A DNA stretch of 64,000 nucleotides from Streptomyces olivaceus. Its GTDB lineage: Bacteria > Actinomycetota > Actinomycetes > Streptomycetales > Streptomycetaceae. The position numbers were made by a program, and so were the translations under genes. The stretch covers positions 62,001 through 126,000 of the forward strand of contig NZ_JOFH01000001.1 of assembly GCF_000721235.1 (NCBI RefSeq). Reading direction: 5' to 3'. This document shows, one piece after another, positions 1-9,384 of this stretch. How positions within the stretch are numbered: the first letter of the stretch is position 1; every line of letters begins with the position of its first letter. The notes beneath the pieces were generated by a model. It did not search any database. It was not told where the DNA came from and worked only from the letters and a program-made list of their open reading frames with translations.

Positions 1-6
1 GGCTCC

Positions 7-462
7 TCACCCTCCGGTGAGGGGCACCGTCGCGCACACCCGCTTGCCGACCGGCACGCGCTCGACGACGACCGCGTCCACCAGGGCGTGGACGATCTCC
101 AGACCGTGTTGGCCGATCCGCTCGGGGTCGCGGGGGAAGCGCTCGGGCACCGCGCCGCTGCTGTCGTAGACCGTCACGGACACCGAGGTGTCCGTGCCCT
201 CCAGCTCCAGGATGTACGGACCCCTGCTGTGCCGGTCCGCGTTGGTGACCAGCTCGCTCACCACCAGCAGGACGGCGCCGTCGGCCCGCGGGCCGATCGC
301 GGCGCACCATTCCGTCCTCAGCTGGTCGAGGAAGAGGGAGGCGAAGGAACGCGCCTCGGCTATGCATCCCGGCTCACCGGAGTAGTGTGCCGCCCGCCTC
401 AGCGGTTCAACGGGTACGTCGAAACCAGTCGGTATCACTGCCCCGTCCAGGTACTCGGTCAT
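7..462 (-). CDS. ATP-binding protein, RsbW-like GHKL fold (anti-sigma kinase family)
   Basis: This 151-residue protein is a stand-alone histidine-kinase-type ATPase domain of the RsbW/SpoIIAB-like group that is very numerous in Streptomyces. The N-box is visible as E70 and N74 in SELVTNADRHS, the Mg/adenine motif as D100 with SSG, and a G2-like loop at GQHG (117-120). Such proteins either phosphorylate an anti-anti-sigma factor or act as free-standing regulators; nothing nearby names its partner, because no sigma or STAS gene is visible in the window. It starts at ATG 460-462 behind a GAGAG stretch. It is divergent from the PRC-barrel gene at 608. The family call is firm; the partner is unknown. 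Confidence 0.88.
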   Translation of the reverse strand: MTEYLDGAVIPTGFDVPVEPLRRAAHYSGEPGCIAEARSFASLFLDQLRTEWCAAIGPRADGAVLLVVSELVTNADRHSRGPYILELEGTDTSVSVTVYDSSGAVPERFPRDPERIGQHGLEIVHALVDAVVVERVPVGKRVCATVPLTGG

Positions 463-607
463 GCGTTTCTCTCTCGGAAGCCGGACTGGCCGGACGCTGC
501 TGCACCTGTCCTCGTACCCCAGGTGTCGCGGCGCAGTCCCCGTCTTTTCGGAGTGCGGGCATCGTCACACCGCCGAGGGGAACCCGCAGGTGTGGGAAGG
601 GTGTGCG

Positions 608-1192
608 ATGAACGAACTGATGACCGCACGAAGCCTCACCACGCGCCCGGTGGTCACCCTGGGCGGCGACGCGGTCGCTCACGTCAAGGACACCGTATGC
701 GACGCCTCGGCGGCCCGGATCACCGGTTTCACCCTGACGGGACGGGGGCTGCTGTCGGGTCCGCTGAAGGAGGGTCTGCCCTGGTCGGCGGTGTACGCGC
801 TGGGCCACGACGCGGTGATGGTCCGAGGCCGGCGGGGCCTGGTGAGCGCGGCGGCGATGACGGCGCACCAGCAGACGGTACGGGCCCGGGTGCTGGGGGC
901 GAGGGTGGTGACCGAGGCCGGTACCGAGGTAGGCACGGTGCTCGACGTGGTGGTGGAGGGCGGCACCGGCGGGCGCGTGGTCGGCTTCCGCGTCGCGGCG
1001 AGCAGAGGGTTCGCGCCGGGGCCCACGCGGCACCGGCGGCGGGTGTACGTGCCGCGCGGCGAGACGCTGGAGGTCGCCGGCCGGGCTCTCGTCCTGCCCG
1101 GGGAGGCCGTCCGGCACGTGGCGGACGACCTGTCGGGCTTCACCGCCCTGGTCTGCGGCGTGCCCGGGGTTCGGCGGGGGTCGCTGCCGTGA
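608..1192 (+). CDS. PRC-barrel domain protein (two repeats)
   Basis: This 194-residue protein is built from two copies of the PRC-barrel fold, at about residues 10-80 and 95-190. Each repeat runs from a GxxVAHVKD- or GTEVGTVLD-like strand to a hydrophobic closing strand. PRC barrels occur in the ribosome maturation factor RimM and in photosynthetic reaction-centre H subunits, and in actinobacteria as stand-alone, often stress-related, proteins of unknown role. I chose ATG 608 because GGAAGG lies just upstream; the frame is open further upstream without a comparable ribosome site. The stop TGA (1190-1192) overlaps the next ATG, so the two PRC genes are translationally coupled. The exact function is not known. 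Confidence 0.82.
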   Translation: MNELMTARSLTTRPVVTLGGDAVAHVKDTVCDASAARITGFTLTGRGLLSGPLKEGLPWSAVYALGHDAVMVRGRRGLVSAAAMTAHQQTVRARVLGARVVTEAGTEVGTVLDVVVEGGTGGRVVGFRVAASRGFAPGPTRHRRRVYVPRGETLEVAGRALVLPGEAVRHVADDLSGFTALVCGVPGVRRGSLP

Positions 1193-1605
1193 TGCTCTTC
1201 AGCGAGGCGCGCGGGCTGCCGGTGACGGCGCCGGGTGTCGCCGGGCCGCTCGGCACGGTGACGTCCCTGGGCGTGGACGCGGCGTCCGCGAGGGTCAGCC
1301 ACGTACGGCTCCGGGCCGGCCGCCTCCGCCGGGAGACGGTGCTGCCCTGGGACTCGGTGCTTACGGCCGGTCCGGGCGCCGTGCGGGTCCGGGCCCCCGC
1401 CCCGCTCGAACAGGCGCCGCCCCGCCGGGAACTGCTGGGGCACCGGGTCCTGACCGACACGGGCACCGAACAGGGCACGGTCCTGGACGCGGCGTTCGAT
1501 CCGGCGACCGGCCGGCTCCTGGCCCTCTTCACCAGCCGCGGCGAACTGTCGCCCGCCCGCCTGCTGGGACTCGGTGACCACGCCCTGGTCGTGCGGGCGT
1601 ACTGA
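1192..1605 (+). CDS. PRC-barrel domain protein, coupled to the gene upstream
   Basis: This 137-residue protein again contains two PRC-barrel-like repeats: GPLGTVTSLGVD to the PWDSV strand, then GHRVLTDTGTEQGTVLD to the GDHALVV strand. The second repeat resembles LGARVVTEAGTEVGTVLD in the preceding protein, so the pair probably arose by gene duplication. Its ATG shares one base with the preceding stop (TGATG), which implies reinitiation and roughly equal production. A heterologous pair of PRC barrels is likely but no partner or ligand can be read from the sequence. No signal peptide or membrane segment is present, so it is probably cytosolic. Confidence 0.78.
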   Translation: MLFSEARGLPVTAPGVAGPLGTVTSLGVDAASARVSHVRLRAGRLRRETVLPWDSVLTAGPGAVRVRAPAPLEQAPPRRELLGHRVLTDTGTEQGTVLDAAFDPATGRLLALFTSRGELSPARLLGLGDHALVVRAY

Positions 1606-1739
1606 CCCGGGACGCGAACCGTCCGCCGCGGCGTCCCGGCACCGGATCCCGGGGGCAGAGGTGGGCGCGGGCGACGGGCGGATGGGGCGGACGGCCCTCT
1701 CGGCGGGCGGGCGGGGCGGGAGGTGCCTAGCGTGGCGGG

Positions 1740-3086
1740 GTGAGCGCGCGAACACCCTCGGGACCCGCCGGACCCGCCGGACCCACCGGATCCACCGGTC
1801 CCATCGGACCCACCGGACCCGCGGGACCAGCCGCACCGCCGGTCGTCGGCCACGGCTGGGCCCAGGCCCTGGGGACGGTGCTGGCCGGGCTGGTCGCCAT
1901 GGGTGCCGTGGCGGCGCTCGGGCTGTGGGCGGCCGGAGCCGCTGACCTGCCCGACAACGCCTTCCCGCGCGTGGTCGCGGCCACCGTCGTCACCGCCGTG
2001 GGCGGCGCGCTGGAGATGTCCGGTGACGCCGAAGGGCTCGCCGAGACCGACGCGGGCCTGGCCGTACTCCCGCTCTCCGTCACCCTGACCGGCGCGCTGG
2101 TGATCGCCCGCGGCTTCCTGCGGCCGTTGCGGCACCGGGCCGTCGCGGGCCCGGCGGAGCTGGCGGGGTGGGCCGGGCGCATCGCGTTCCTGTGGCTGCT
2201 CGCCCTGCTGGGGGCGGCCTTCGCCGCGCGGCAGACCTTCGAGGTCTCCCTCGGCGAAGGAGTGCTGAGCGACCTCGGCGACCTGTTCGGGGTCGCCCCG
2301 CGGGTCGGTTTCACCACGGACGTGCCGCTCACCGTCCTGTTCGGACTGCTGTGGCTGGCAGGGGTGTTCGTCCTGGCCCTGCTGGTCGCGCGCGGGGCGC
2401 CGCTGCCCGGACGGCTGCCGGCCCTGCGGGCCTCGGCGCGGCCCGTGACGTGCGCGATGGTCGCGCTGCTGCTCGCGTACGTCGTCCTCGGTGCCGTCGT
2501 CGCCCTGGTCGTCGCCGGTACGCGGGGGCATCCGGCGGACACCTTCGCCGTACTGCTGCTCGGCCTGCCCAACCTGGCGTGGCTCGCGCTCACCGTCGGC
2601 CTCGGGGCGACGTGGGACGGGCGGGTGGAGGGGCCCTTCGGACTGCCCGTGCCGCGCGTGCTGGACGAGGTGCTGCGCACGCCCGACGTGTCGACCGTGA
2701 ACCTGGGCACGCTCAGCGACCGGGACGGACGGATGTGGTGGCTGCTGGTCGTCGCGGCGGTCCTGGTCCTGGCGGCCGGTTTCCTCGTCGCGTACCGCTC
2801 CGCGGCCCGGACGCCGCTGTGGCTGCATGCCGTGCGCACGGGCGTGGCGCTGGCGCTCACGGTGCTCATGATCGGGCTGGTCGGCCGGGTCTCCGCGCAC
2901 TACGGACTGTCGGTGCTCGGCATCGGCGACCTGGGCGGTGGTCTGTCCGGGCAGGTGTTCCTGCGGCCGCGGCTGCGCAGTGCGGTCGGTCTCGCCCTGC
3001 TGTGGGGCCTGGTCGCGGGGACGCTCGGCGCGCTGCTCGCGCGGTGGGTGGGACGACGGTCCGGACGGGCGCCTTCGGGGTCGTAG
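1740..3086 (+). CDS. Streptophobe-family multi-spanning membrane protein with collagen-like N-terminus
   Basis: This 448-residue protein has about eight hydrophobic segments (starting near residue 45) and matches the streptophobe family, a membrane family found mainly in Streptomyces and without known function. What stands out is the N-terminus: eight consecutive Gly-X-Y triplets from G8 to A31, rich in proline, form a short collagen-like stretch before the first membrane segment. The GTG start at 1740 is the only start that includes this region; the GC-rich repeat DNA beneath it is a possible site of slippage. It converges on the gene at 3097 with only about 10 bases between the stops. Confidence 0.8.
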   Translation: MSARTPSGPAGPAGPTGSTGPIGPTGPAGPAAPPVVGHGWAQALGTVLAGLVAMGAVAALGLWAAGAADLPDNAFPRVVAATVVTAVGGALEMSGDAEGLAETDAGLAVLPLSVTLTGALVIARGFLRPLRHRAVAGPAELAGWAGRIAFLWLLALLGAAFAARQTFEVSLGEGVLSDLGDLFGVAPRVGFTTDVPLTVLFGLLWLAGVFVLALLVARGAPLPGRLPALRASARPVTCAMVALLLAYVVLGAVVALVVAGTRGHPADTFAVLLLGLPNLAWLALTVGLGATWDGRVEGPFGLPVPRVLDEVLRTPDVSTVNLGTLSDRDGRMWWLLVVAAVLVLAAGFLVAYRSAARTPLWLHAVRTGVALALTVLMIGLVGRVSAHYGLSVLGIGDLGGGLSGQVFLRPRLRSAVGLALLWGLVAGTLGALLARWVGRRSGRAPSGS

Positions 3087-3096
3087 CCGGCGGGTC

Positions 3097-3507
3097 TCAG
3101 GCGACGGGGACGACCAGGGGCGGCGCGGCCCGCTGCATGCGCAGCGCGTCGACGGACTCGGCCATCAGCTCGTACTCGGTGGTGTCGTCGCTGGTCGCGA
3201 GGCGCACCAGTCGTCCGGCGGCCAACTCGTCGGCGACCAGTTCCTGCTGCAGGTCGTCGGCGCACCAGGCCCGCAGGACGCGCGGTACGTCGGGCGCGTC
3301 GTCGGCGACGGGCGTCAGGGCGCCCCGGGGTAAGTAGGGGATGTCGGGCCGGGGGTCCAGCCGCTCGGCCATCCAGGAGGCGCGGTCGCGCAGCCACCAC
3401 AGGGCGAGGGCGAGGGTGGGTGCCCGGTAGGTTCCCAGGGGGACGCCGATGCGCCGGCCGTCGCAGACGCCGTATGCGGTGACGTGGCACAGGAACTCGT
3501 CGTGCAC
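3097..3507 (-). CDS. Hypothetical protein with a TTA (bldA) codon
   Basis: I do not recognise a named domain in this 136-residue protein. It starts MHDEFLCHVTAYG, has a tryptophan-rich middle (ALALWWLRDRASWM) and an acidic C-terminal half (DDLQQELVADEL), and looks soluble. Coding bias is typical of the genome and homologues are likely in other Streptomyces. Residue 59 (Leu in PYLPR) is encoded by TTA at 3331-3333, the codon read only by the bldA tRNA, so translation should be restricted to late growth. The start ATG 3505-3507 follows an AT-rich upstream region. Function unknown. Confidence 0.7.
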   Translation of the reverse strand: MHDEFLCHVTAYGVCDGRRIGVPLGTYRAPTLALALWWLRDRASWMAERLDPRPDIPYLPRGALTPVADDAPDVPRVLRAWCADDLQQELVADELAAGRLVRLATSDDTTEYELMAESVDALRMQRAAPPLVVPVA

Positions 3508-4059
3508 TGCTACCCTCCCCCGTCACCCTGCCGCCTGCCGGTCGGGCACGGCGTTCGTGCGGCTCGTGTGCTGTGCGTGAGGGCTCTGTCGCATGGTGTG
3601 AAAGGCCCTAGAGGTGAGTATGTTCACGACTGAACCACTGTCACCATGAATTTTTGGCCAGTCTCCTGGCATATTCAGGGTGTTTGGTGGCCGAAAATCG
3701 CACCGCCCGCTCCGAGGCGCCGGTGCGCGGCCGCCCCTCCTCCGCCGCCGGCCCCTCTCAGGGGGCGGCGGGCCGCCGCCCCCGACGGCTGCGGGGAGTG
3801 CCGGCGCGCTCGCGGCGCCGGGTCCCCGCGGCCGGTGCACCCGCCCCGACCAGCGCACACCGCATGACGGCGGCCGATCGCGCCGTCCGCGCCCACCCGT
3901 CGTCACAAGGTGCCGCCTGCCGCCGTTCCGCGGTCGCGCACGCGGGCTCGTCCGCGCGCGCCGGGGCGGCCGCCGCGGCCTGGACCAATGGCGGCGGCCG
4001 CATCGTCCGCGCGGCCGGCACCCGCGCCCGCACCCACGGACGATCGCCCGGTGTCGGCC
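3508..4059. other. Gene-free interval with an AT-rich palindromic segment
   Basis: No convincing gene lies in these 552 bases; the reading frames that cross it have alanine/proline/arginine composition typical of non-coding GC-rich DNA. About 3590-3700 is strikingly AT-rich for this genome. It contains the inverted repeat GTTCA-CGAC-TGAAC at 3622-3635, a GCCAG-TCTC-CTGGC hairpin around 3657-3670, and TTTTTGGCCA (3651-3660) facing TGGCCGAAAA (3688-3697). The segment sits upstream of the minus-strand gene starting at 3507 and could be its promoter or leader. The rest (3710-4059) is GC-rich and featureless to me. Confidence 0.5.
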
Positions 4060-5055
<996 letters not shown>

Positions 5056-5182
5056 CGCGACTCCAGAGGGTTGGCCCAGGGGTGGAAGGGCTCGGGTGCG
5101 ACCGTTTCCCACTCTGGCGTGACCTGCGGACAGTGGTCCAACAGAAGAATCCGATGGGATTGCGCGGTTACGCTTCTCAATC

Positions 5183-6067
5183 ATGGAACTGCGTCATCTC
5201 CAGCACTTCGTGGCGGTCGCCGAGGACCAGCACTTCACCCGCGCGGCGGAACGGCTGCTGGTCTCCCAGTCCGGGTTGTCGGCGTCGATCCGGGCACTGG
5301 AGCGCGAGCTGCGGGCGCCGTTGTTCGTGCGGACGACCCGTCGCGTGACGCTGACGGAGGCCGGCCGGGCGCTGCTGGGCGAGGCGCAGCGGATTCTGGC
5401 CCAGGTGCGGTCGGCGCACGAGGCGGTCGCCGCGGTGCAGGGGGTGCTGCGCGGCACGCTGTCGCTGGGCGCCGAGCAGTGCATCGCCGGGGTGCCGGTG
5501 GCCCGGCTCCTCGCCGGGTTCCGCCGGCTCCACCCCGACGTGGAGATCCGCCTGCGGCAGGCGGGCTCCGGCGAGCTGGCGGAGGAGGTCGCGGCGGGCC
5601 GGCTCGACCTGGCCTTCGCCTACCGCACCCAGGCGGACACGGACCAGTTGCGCTCGGTCTCGCTGGCCGGGGAGCCGATGACGGTGCTGTGCCATCCCGG
5701 CCACCGGCTCGCGGCCGGAGGCGCGGTCCTCACTCCGCACGAGCTGGCCGACGAGGTCTTCGTCGACTTCCACCCGGACTGGGGCCCGCGGCGCGTCACC
5801 GACGCCGTCTTCGCCGCGGCGGGGGTGCGCCGGACCGTCCCGCTGGAGGTGAACGACGTGCACGGCCTGCTCGACCTGATCGACGAGAACCTGGGCATCG
5901 CGGTCGTGCCGCGGCACTTCCGGCACAAGCGGGCCGCGCTGACCTCGCTGCCGATGAAGGACGCGGACGCGACGGAGTACGAGACCATCGCGCTGCTGCC
6001 GCCTGAGCAGGCCACCAGCCCGGCGGCGCGGGCACTGATGGGGCTGCTGGACGCGGCGGGCGCGTGA
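5183..6067 (+). CDS. LysR-family transcriptional regulator
   Basis: This 294-residue regulator has the LysR winged helix-turn-helix at residues 1-60 (MELRHLQHFVAVAEDQHFTRA, then LLVSQSGLSASIRALE) followed by a periplasmic-binding-protein-like effector domain from about residue 90. It is divergent from the aldo/keto reductase, the classic arrangement in which a LysR protein controls its own gene and the neighbour. The C-terminal domain reads GTLSLGAEQCIAGVPVARLL, normal for family. The inducer is unknown; a carbonyl compound reduced by the neighbour would be logical but is inference only. Confidence 0.92.
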   Translation: MELRHLQHFVAVAEDQHFTRAAERLLVSQSGLSASIRALERELRAPLFVRTTRRVTLTEAGRALLGEAQRILAQVRSAHEAVAAVQGVLRGTLSLGAEQCIAGVPVARLLAGFRRLHPDVEIRLRQAGSGELAEEVAAGRLDLAFAYRTQADTDQLRSVSLAGEPMTVLCHPGHRLAAGGAVLTPHELADEVFVDFHPDWGPRRVTDAVFAAAGVRRTVPLEVNDVHGLLDLIDENLGIAVVPRHFRHKRAALTSLPMKDADATEYETIALLPPEQATSPAARALMGLLDAAGA

Positions 6068-6107
6068 ACGGGGAGCGCGCGCGGCCCGACTGCGCGATGG
6101 TGGACGT

Positions 6108-6623
6108 ATGCATGCGAAGGACATCCTCATCGAGGGCTACAGCCGTATCCGGGAAGAAGTCCACGCCGCCGTCGAGGGCCTCGGCCCCGACGGTCTGAAC
6201 GCCCGCCCCGCCGCCGACGCCAACTCCGTCGCCTGGCTGGTCTGGCACCTCACCCGGGTCCAGGACGACCACGTCGCCGACGCCTTCGGGCTCGACCAGG
6301 TGTGGCTGGCCGGGGACTGGGAGAAACGCTTCGGCCTCGGCCTGCCCCGCCACGACACCGGGTACGGCCACGACTCCGCGCAGGTCGCGAAGGTACGGGT
6401 CGACTCGCCCGGCCTGCTGACCGGCTACTACGACGCCGTGCACGAGCAGACGCTCGGCGCCCTGCGCTCCCTGGCCGCCACGGACCTGGAGCGCGTCGTG
6501 GACGAGGACTGGGACCCCCCGGTCACCCTCGGCGCCCGTCTGGTGAGCGTCCTGTCCGACGATCTCCAGCACGCCGGACAGGCCGCCTATGCCCGCGGGC
6601 TGCTGCCGAGCGCGGAGGCGTAG
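6108..6623 (+). CDS. DinB/DUF664-type protein (mycothiol-dependent transferase fold)
   Basis: This 171-residue protein is a four-helix DinB-superfamily member of the DUF664 type. The expected metal-binding histidines are seen at H47 in [13 protein letters not shown]55 in the same helix region, and near residue 155 in [15 protein letters not shown]. Proteins of this fold in actinobacteria include mycothiol S-transferases used in detoxification, which is the most likely general role. It lies 40 bases after the LysR gene on the same strand and converges on adenosine deaminase, whose stop lies within its last codons (overlap 6587-6623). Confidence 0.8.
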   Translation: MHAKDILIEGYSRIREEVHAAVEGLGPDGLNARPAADANSVAWLVWHLTRVQDDHVADAFGLDQVWLAGDWEKRFGLGLPRHDTGYGHDSAQVAKVRVDSPGLLTGYYDAVHEQTLGALRSLAATDLERVVDEDWDPPVTLGARLVSVLSDDLQHAGQAAYARGLLPSAEA

Positions 6624-7684
6624 CCCGGCAGGACGACGTCCCGGATCAGGGCGTTACGCTCGTCGAACGGCAGGAAGGCGCTCTTGAGGGCGTTCACCGT
6701 GACCGTGCGCAGGTCCTCGGCGCTCCAGCTCGCCTGCTCGACGAGCAGGGACATCTCGCGCGTCATCGTCGTGCCCGAGACGAGGCGGTTGTCGGTGTTG
6801 AGGGTGACCCGGAAGCCGAGGTCCTTCAGCGCGGTGATCGGGTGCTCGGCGATCGAGGTCGCGGCGCCCGTCTGGAGGTTGGACGTCGGGCACATCTCCA
6901 GGGCGATCCGCCGGTCGCGCACCCAGGCGGCGAGACGGCCGAGCTTGCCCGCGGCGAGGTCGGGGATGTCGTCGGCGATCCGCACGCCGTGGCCGATCCG
7001 CTGGGCGCCGCACACCTGGAGGGCCTGGTGGATGCTGGGCAGCCCGTGTGCCTCGCCGGCGTGGATGGTGAACGGCACGTTCTCGCGGCGCAGGTACGCG
7101 AAGGCGTCGAGGTGGTCGGCGGGCGGGAAGCCGTCCTCGGCGCCGGCGATGTCGAAGCCGACGACCCCGGCGTCCCGGAAGGCGACCGCGAGGCCGGCGG
7201 TCTCGCGGGTGCGGTCGAACATCCGCATCCCGCACAGCAGGGTGCCGACCCGGACCGGCGTACCCGCCGCGGCCGCCTTGGCCATGCCGGCCGCCAGCCC
7301 TTCCTGCACGGTCTCGACGACCTCGGCGAGGGCCAGCCCGCCGGCGGTCATCAGCTCGGGGGCGTAGCGCACCTCGCCGTAGACGACGCCGTCGGCGGCG
7401 AGGTCGAGGACGTACTCCTCGGCGGTGCGCAGCAGGCCCTTGCGGTTCTGCATGACGGCGAGGGTGTGCTCGAAGGTGGCGATGTAGCGCACCAGGTCGC
7501 CGGAGTTGGCGGCCTCGTAGTACCAGGCGGCCAGCTCGTCGGGGTCGGTGGTGGGCAGGACGTGGCCGACGCCCTCCGCCAGCTCGACGACGGTGGCGGG
7601 GCGCAGGCCGCCGTCGAGGTGGTCGTGGAGGACCGCCTTGGGCAGGCGGCGGACGGTCTCGGCGTCTATGCGCGTAGATGTCAT
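6587..7684 (-). CDS. add: Adenosine deaminase
   Basis: This 365-residue enzyme hydrolyses adenosine and deoxyadenosine to inosine and deoxyinosine in purine salvage. Zinc and catalytic motifs are all present: H20-x-H22 in [17 protein letters not shown] with the catalytic glutamate, IGHGVRI and the LNTDNR aspartates near residue 295. Length and motif order are those of bacterial Add. Its 3' end overlaps the end of the DUF664 gene by 37 bases on the opposite strand. It is followed upstream by the VOC gene in the same direction with about 80 bases between, so co-transcription is possible. Streptomyces genomes usually carry several add paralogues. Confidence 0.94.
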   Translation of the reverse strand: MTSTRIDAETVRRLPKAVLHDHLDGGLRPATVVELAEGVGHVLPTTDPDELAAWYYEAANSGDLVRYIATFEHTLAVMQNRKGLLRTAEEYVLDLAADGVVYGEVRYAPELMTAGGLALAEVVETVQEGLAAGMAKAAAAGTPVRVGTLLCGMRMFDRTRETAGLAVAFRDAGVVGFDIAGAEDGFPPADHLDAFAYLRRENVPFTIHAGEAHGLPSIHQALQVCGAQRIGHGVRIADDIPDLAAGKLGRLAAWVRDRRIALEMCPTSNLQTGAATSIAEHPITALKDLGFRVTLNTDNRLVSGTTMTREMSLLVEQASWSAEDLRTVTVNALKSAFLPFDERNALIRDVVLPGYASALGSSPRA

Positions 7685-7766
7685 GTGCGGTGGTTCCTCG
7701 GCGGGTTCGGTGCGCGGGCGCGGCGGGAGAGGGGTGACGGAGCGGAAGGAGAGTGAGCGGGACGGG

Positions 7767-8168
7767 TCAGGGGGCGGCCGGCTGGAGCAGGTCCCAGCGG
7801 TTGCCGTACAGGTCCTGGAAGACCGCGACCGAGCCGTACGGTTCGTGCCGGGGTTCTTCCAGGAAGGTCACGCCCGCGGCGGCCATCCGGGCGTGGTCCC
7901 GGGCGAAGTCGTCGGTGTGCAGGAAGAACCCGACGCGCCCGCCCGTCTGGTCGCCGATCCGGGAACGCTGGGCCTCGCCCCTGGCACGGGCCAGCAGCAG
8001 GGCGGCGCCCCGCACGGAGCCGACGGGCTCGACGACGACCCAGCGGGAGCCGTCGGGCCGGGGCGCATCCTCGGCGAGACGGAAGCCGAGGACCTCGGTG
8101 TAGAAGCGGATCGCCTCGTCGTAGTCGTCGACGACGAGGGCGACCAGGGCGATGCGTGTCATCGGCAC
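7767..8168 (-). CDS. VOC (glyoxalase/bleomycin-resistance) family protein
   Basis: This 133-residue protein has the paired beta-alpha-beta-beta-beta modules of the vicinal-oxygen-chelate superfamily: [20 protein letters not shown], then [17 protein letters not shown] and the ending [17 protein letters not shown]. The last motif, with D-x-x-G-N-x-W-D-L, is typical for glyoxalase-like single-domain members. The substrate cannot be deduced. Upstream, 8194-8212 holds an imperfect palindrome covering a possible -10 box. It lies 82 bases before adenosine deaminase on the same strand. Confidence 0.88.
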   Translation of the reverse strand: MPMTRIALVALVVDDYDEAIRFYTEVLGFRLAEDAPRPDGSRWVVVEPVGSVRGAALLLARARGEAQRSRIGDQTGGRVGFFLHTDDFARDHARMAAAGVTFLEEPRHEPYGSVAVFQDLYGNRWDLLQPAAP

Positions 8169-8193
8169 CTTCCGGGACGGGCGATTGACGGGA

Positions 8194-8212
8194 GAGGTTA
8201 TACGTAAAACTC
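8194..8212 (-). promoter_or_regulatory. AT-rich palindromic promoter segment upstream of the VOC gene
   Basis: The sequence GAGGTTATACGTAAAACTC has matching ends (GAG-n-TT ... AA-n-CTC) around a TACGTA core. On the minus strand it contains TATAAC, a plausible -10 hexamer, about 30 bases before the VOC start codon; a TTGGCG lies 15 bases upstream of it. Operator and promoter are inferred from symmetry and composition only. Confidence 0.35.
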
Positions 8213-8264
8213 CCGCACGCCAAGTCCCGCCCGCACTCCCCCGCCGGGGACGCGCCCGGAACTC

Positions 8265-8311
8265 ACGAGTGAGAGGGCCGCCCCGGCCGGAACGGGGGCC
8301 CTCTCACTCGT
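8265..8311 (-). terminator. Strong intrinsic terminator of the chitinase gene
   Basis: A perfect 15-base inverted repeat, ACGAGTGAGAGGGCC paired with GGCCCTCTCACTCGT, flanks a 17-base GC-rich loop. It begins 12 bases after the chitinase stop codon. The hairpin has no U-tract, as is common for Streptomyces terminators. It may work in both directions and also insulate the VOC promoter. Confidence 0.8.
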
Positions 8312-8322
8312 CGCGCGGACGG

Positions 8323-9213
8323 TCAGCAGTACAGGTTGCCACCCGGGGAGACGCCGAGGATCTGGCTGAACTGCTGGTACTTGGTGACGCGGCTCTGGAC
8401 CTGGGCGGGGTTCTTCCCGTCGCACTCGACGGAGCCGTTGATGGAGCGGATGGTCTGGCCGAAGCCGGCGCCGTTGACCATGGCGTTGTGGCCGGTCATG
8501 CTGCCGGGCCCGGACTGGGTGTTCCAGTACCACAGGGCGGTCTTCCAGGCGACGGCCGAGTCGTTCTGCACCAGCCAGGGGTTGTTCAGCAGGTTGATGC
8601 CGAGCGCGTCGCCCGCGGCCTTGTAGTTGTAGTTCCAGCTGAGCTGCATCGGTCCGCGCCCGTAGTAGGCGTCGTTCCCGGCCGGGCAGCCGTACGGCTG
8701 GCTTCCGTCGCAGTAGTGCGGGTAGTTGGCGGTGTTCTGCTCGACGATGTGCACGAGCCCGCCGGTCTCGTGACCGACGTTGGCCAGGAAGGCCGCGGCC
8801 TCCTGCTTCTTGGTGGTGTCGCTCCCGGTGTTGGCGAAGCCGGGGTAGGCGCTGAGCGCGGCGGTGAGGCCGCTGTAGGTGTAGAAGGAGTTCCGGCCCG
8901 GGAACATCTGGTTGAACTGGGCCTCGCTGACGACGAAGTTGCCGACCGGCGTCCCGGAGCCGCCGTCGCAGGCGTACGGGTCCCAGTACCAGGTGCTGAT
9001 GAGCGGGTCGTAGCCCGGGTTGGGGTGTTCGGCGATGTACGCCTTGCCGTCGGTGTAGCGGACGATGTCACCGGTGTTGTAGTTCGCGCCGGCCGACCAG
9101 GCCGGGTAGCTCGAACACGCGGCGGCCGACGCCTCGCCGGCCGGCATGAACAGGGGCACGGCTCCCGCGAGTGCGAGAGCGGTCACCAGAGCGGATGTGC
9201 GGCGCCTCGACAC
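8323..9213 (-). CDS. Secreted GH19 chitinase with N-terminal chitin-binding domain
   Basis: This 296-residue enzyme cleaves chitin outside the cell. A Sec signal peptide (MSRRRTSALV, hydrophobic core, cleavage after GEASA near residue 30) leads into a small carbohydrate-binding module of the CBM5/12 type (residues 32-82, with aromatic WSAGANYNTGD and STWYWDPY), a short Gly/Ser linker, and the GH19 catalytic domain (about 92-296). The general acid E149 lies in GHETGG and the second catalytic E158 in HIVEQN. The layout is that of ChiF/ChiG of S. coelicolor. The promoter carries two tandem 16-base dre-like sites, which suggests DasR control by amino-sugar signals. A strong hairpin follows the gene. 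Confidence 0.95.
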   Translation of the reverse strand: MSRRRTSALVTALALAGAVPLFMPAGEASAAACSSYPAWSAGANYNTGDIVRYTDGKAYIAEHPNPGYDPLISTWYWDPYACDGGSGTPVGNFVVSEAQFNQMFPGRNSFYTYSGLTAALSAYPGFANTGSDTTKKQEAAAFLANVGHETGGLVHIVEQNTANYPHYCDGSQPYGCPAGNDAYYGRGPMQLSWNYNYKAAGDALGINLLNNPWLVQNDSAVAWKTALWYWNTQSGPGSMTGHNAMVNGAGFGQTIRSINGSVECDGKNPAQVQSRVTKYQQFSQILGVSPGGNLYC

Positions 9214-9351
9214 AGGTCTGTCTCCTTCGGCGGAGCACGGCCGCTCCCGTGCAGGGACAGAGCGGAGCTGAGCCCTGCGCGCACGTGCCGGTGGGACCGG
9301 CCACGGCGTGGGGGCGGCCGTGGAGGGGGGTGTGGTTGCACACTCAACCGC

Positions 9352-9367
9352 GTTGGTATGTACCAGT
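9352..9367 (-). promoter_or_regulatory. dre-like (DasR) / chitinase direct-repeat site 1
   Basis: On the minus strand the site reads ACTGGTACATACCAAC, which fits the DasR-responsive element consensus ACTGGTCTAGACCACT at the outer ACTGGT and ACCA bases. It is the promoter-proximal one of two sites set exactly 17 bases apart upstream of the chitinase. Paired repeats of this kind are known from Streptomyces chitinase promoters. Binding is inferred. Confidence 0.6.
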
Positions 9368-9368
9368 C

Positions 9369-9384
9369 AAGGGTGTAGACCAGT
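9369..9384 (-). promoter_or_regulatory. dre-like (DasR) / chitinase direct-repeat site 2
   Basis: On the minus strand the site reads ACTGGTCTACACCCTT. The left half ACTGGTCTA is identical to the DasR consensus; the right half is degenerate. Its position, 17 bases from site 1, puts both sites on nearly the same face of the helix. Confidence 0.6.

Noticed and set aside
1140..2900. Long minus-strand frame (586 codons)
   Set aside because: Shadow of the streptophobe and PRC genes; glutamine/arginine/proline-rich, low complexity.
5056..5184. Extended start of the aldo/keto reductase to 5184
   Set aside because: It would overlap the LysR start and leave no promoter; a TTG with a good ribosome site fits the family length.
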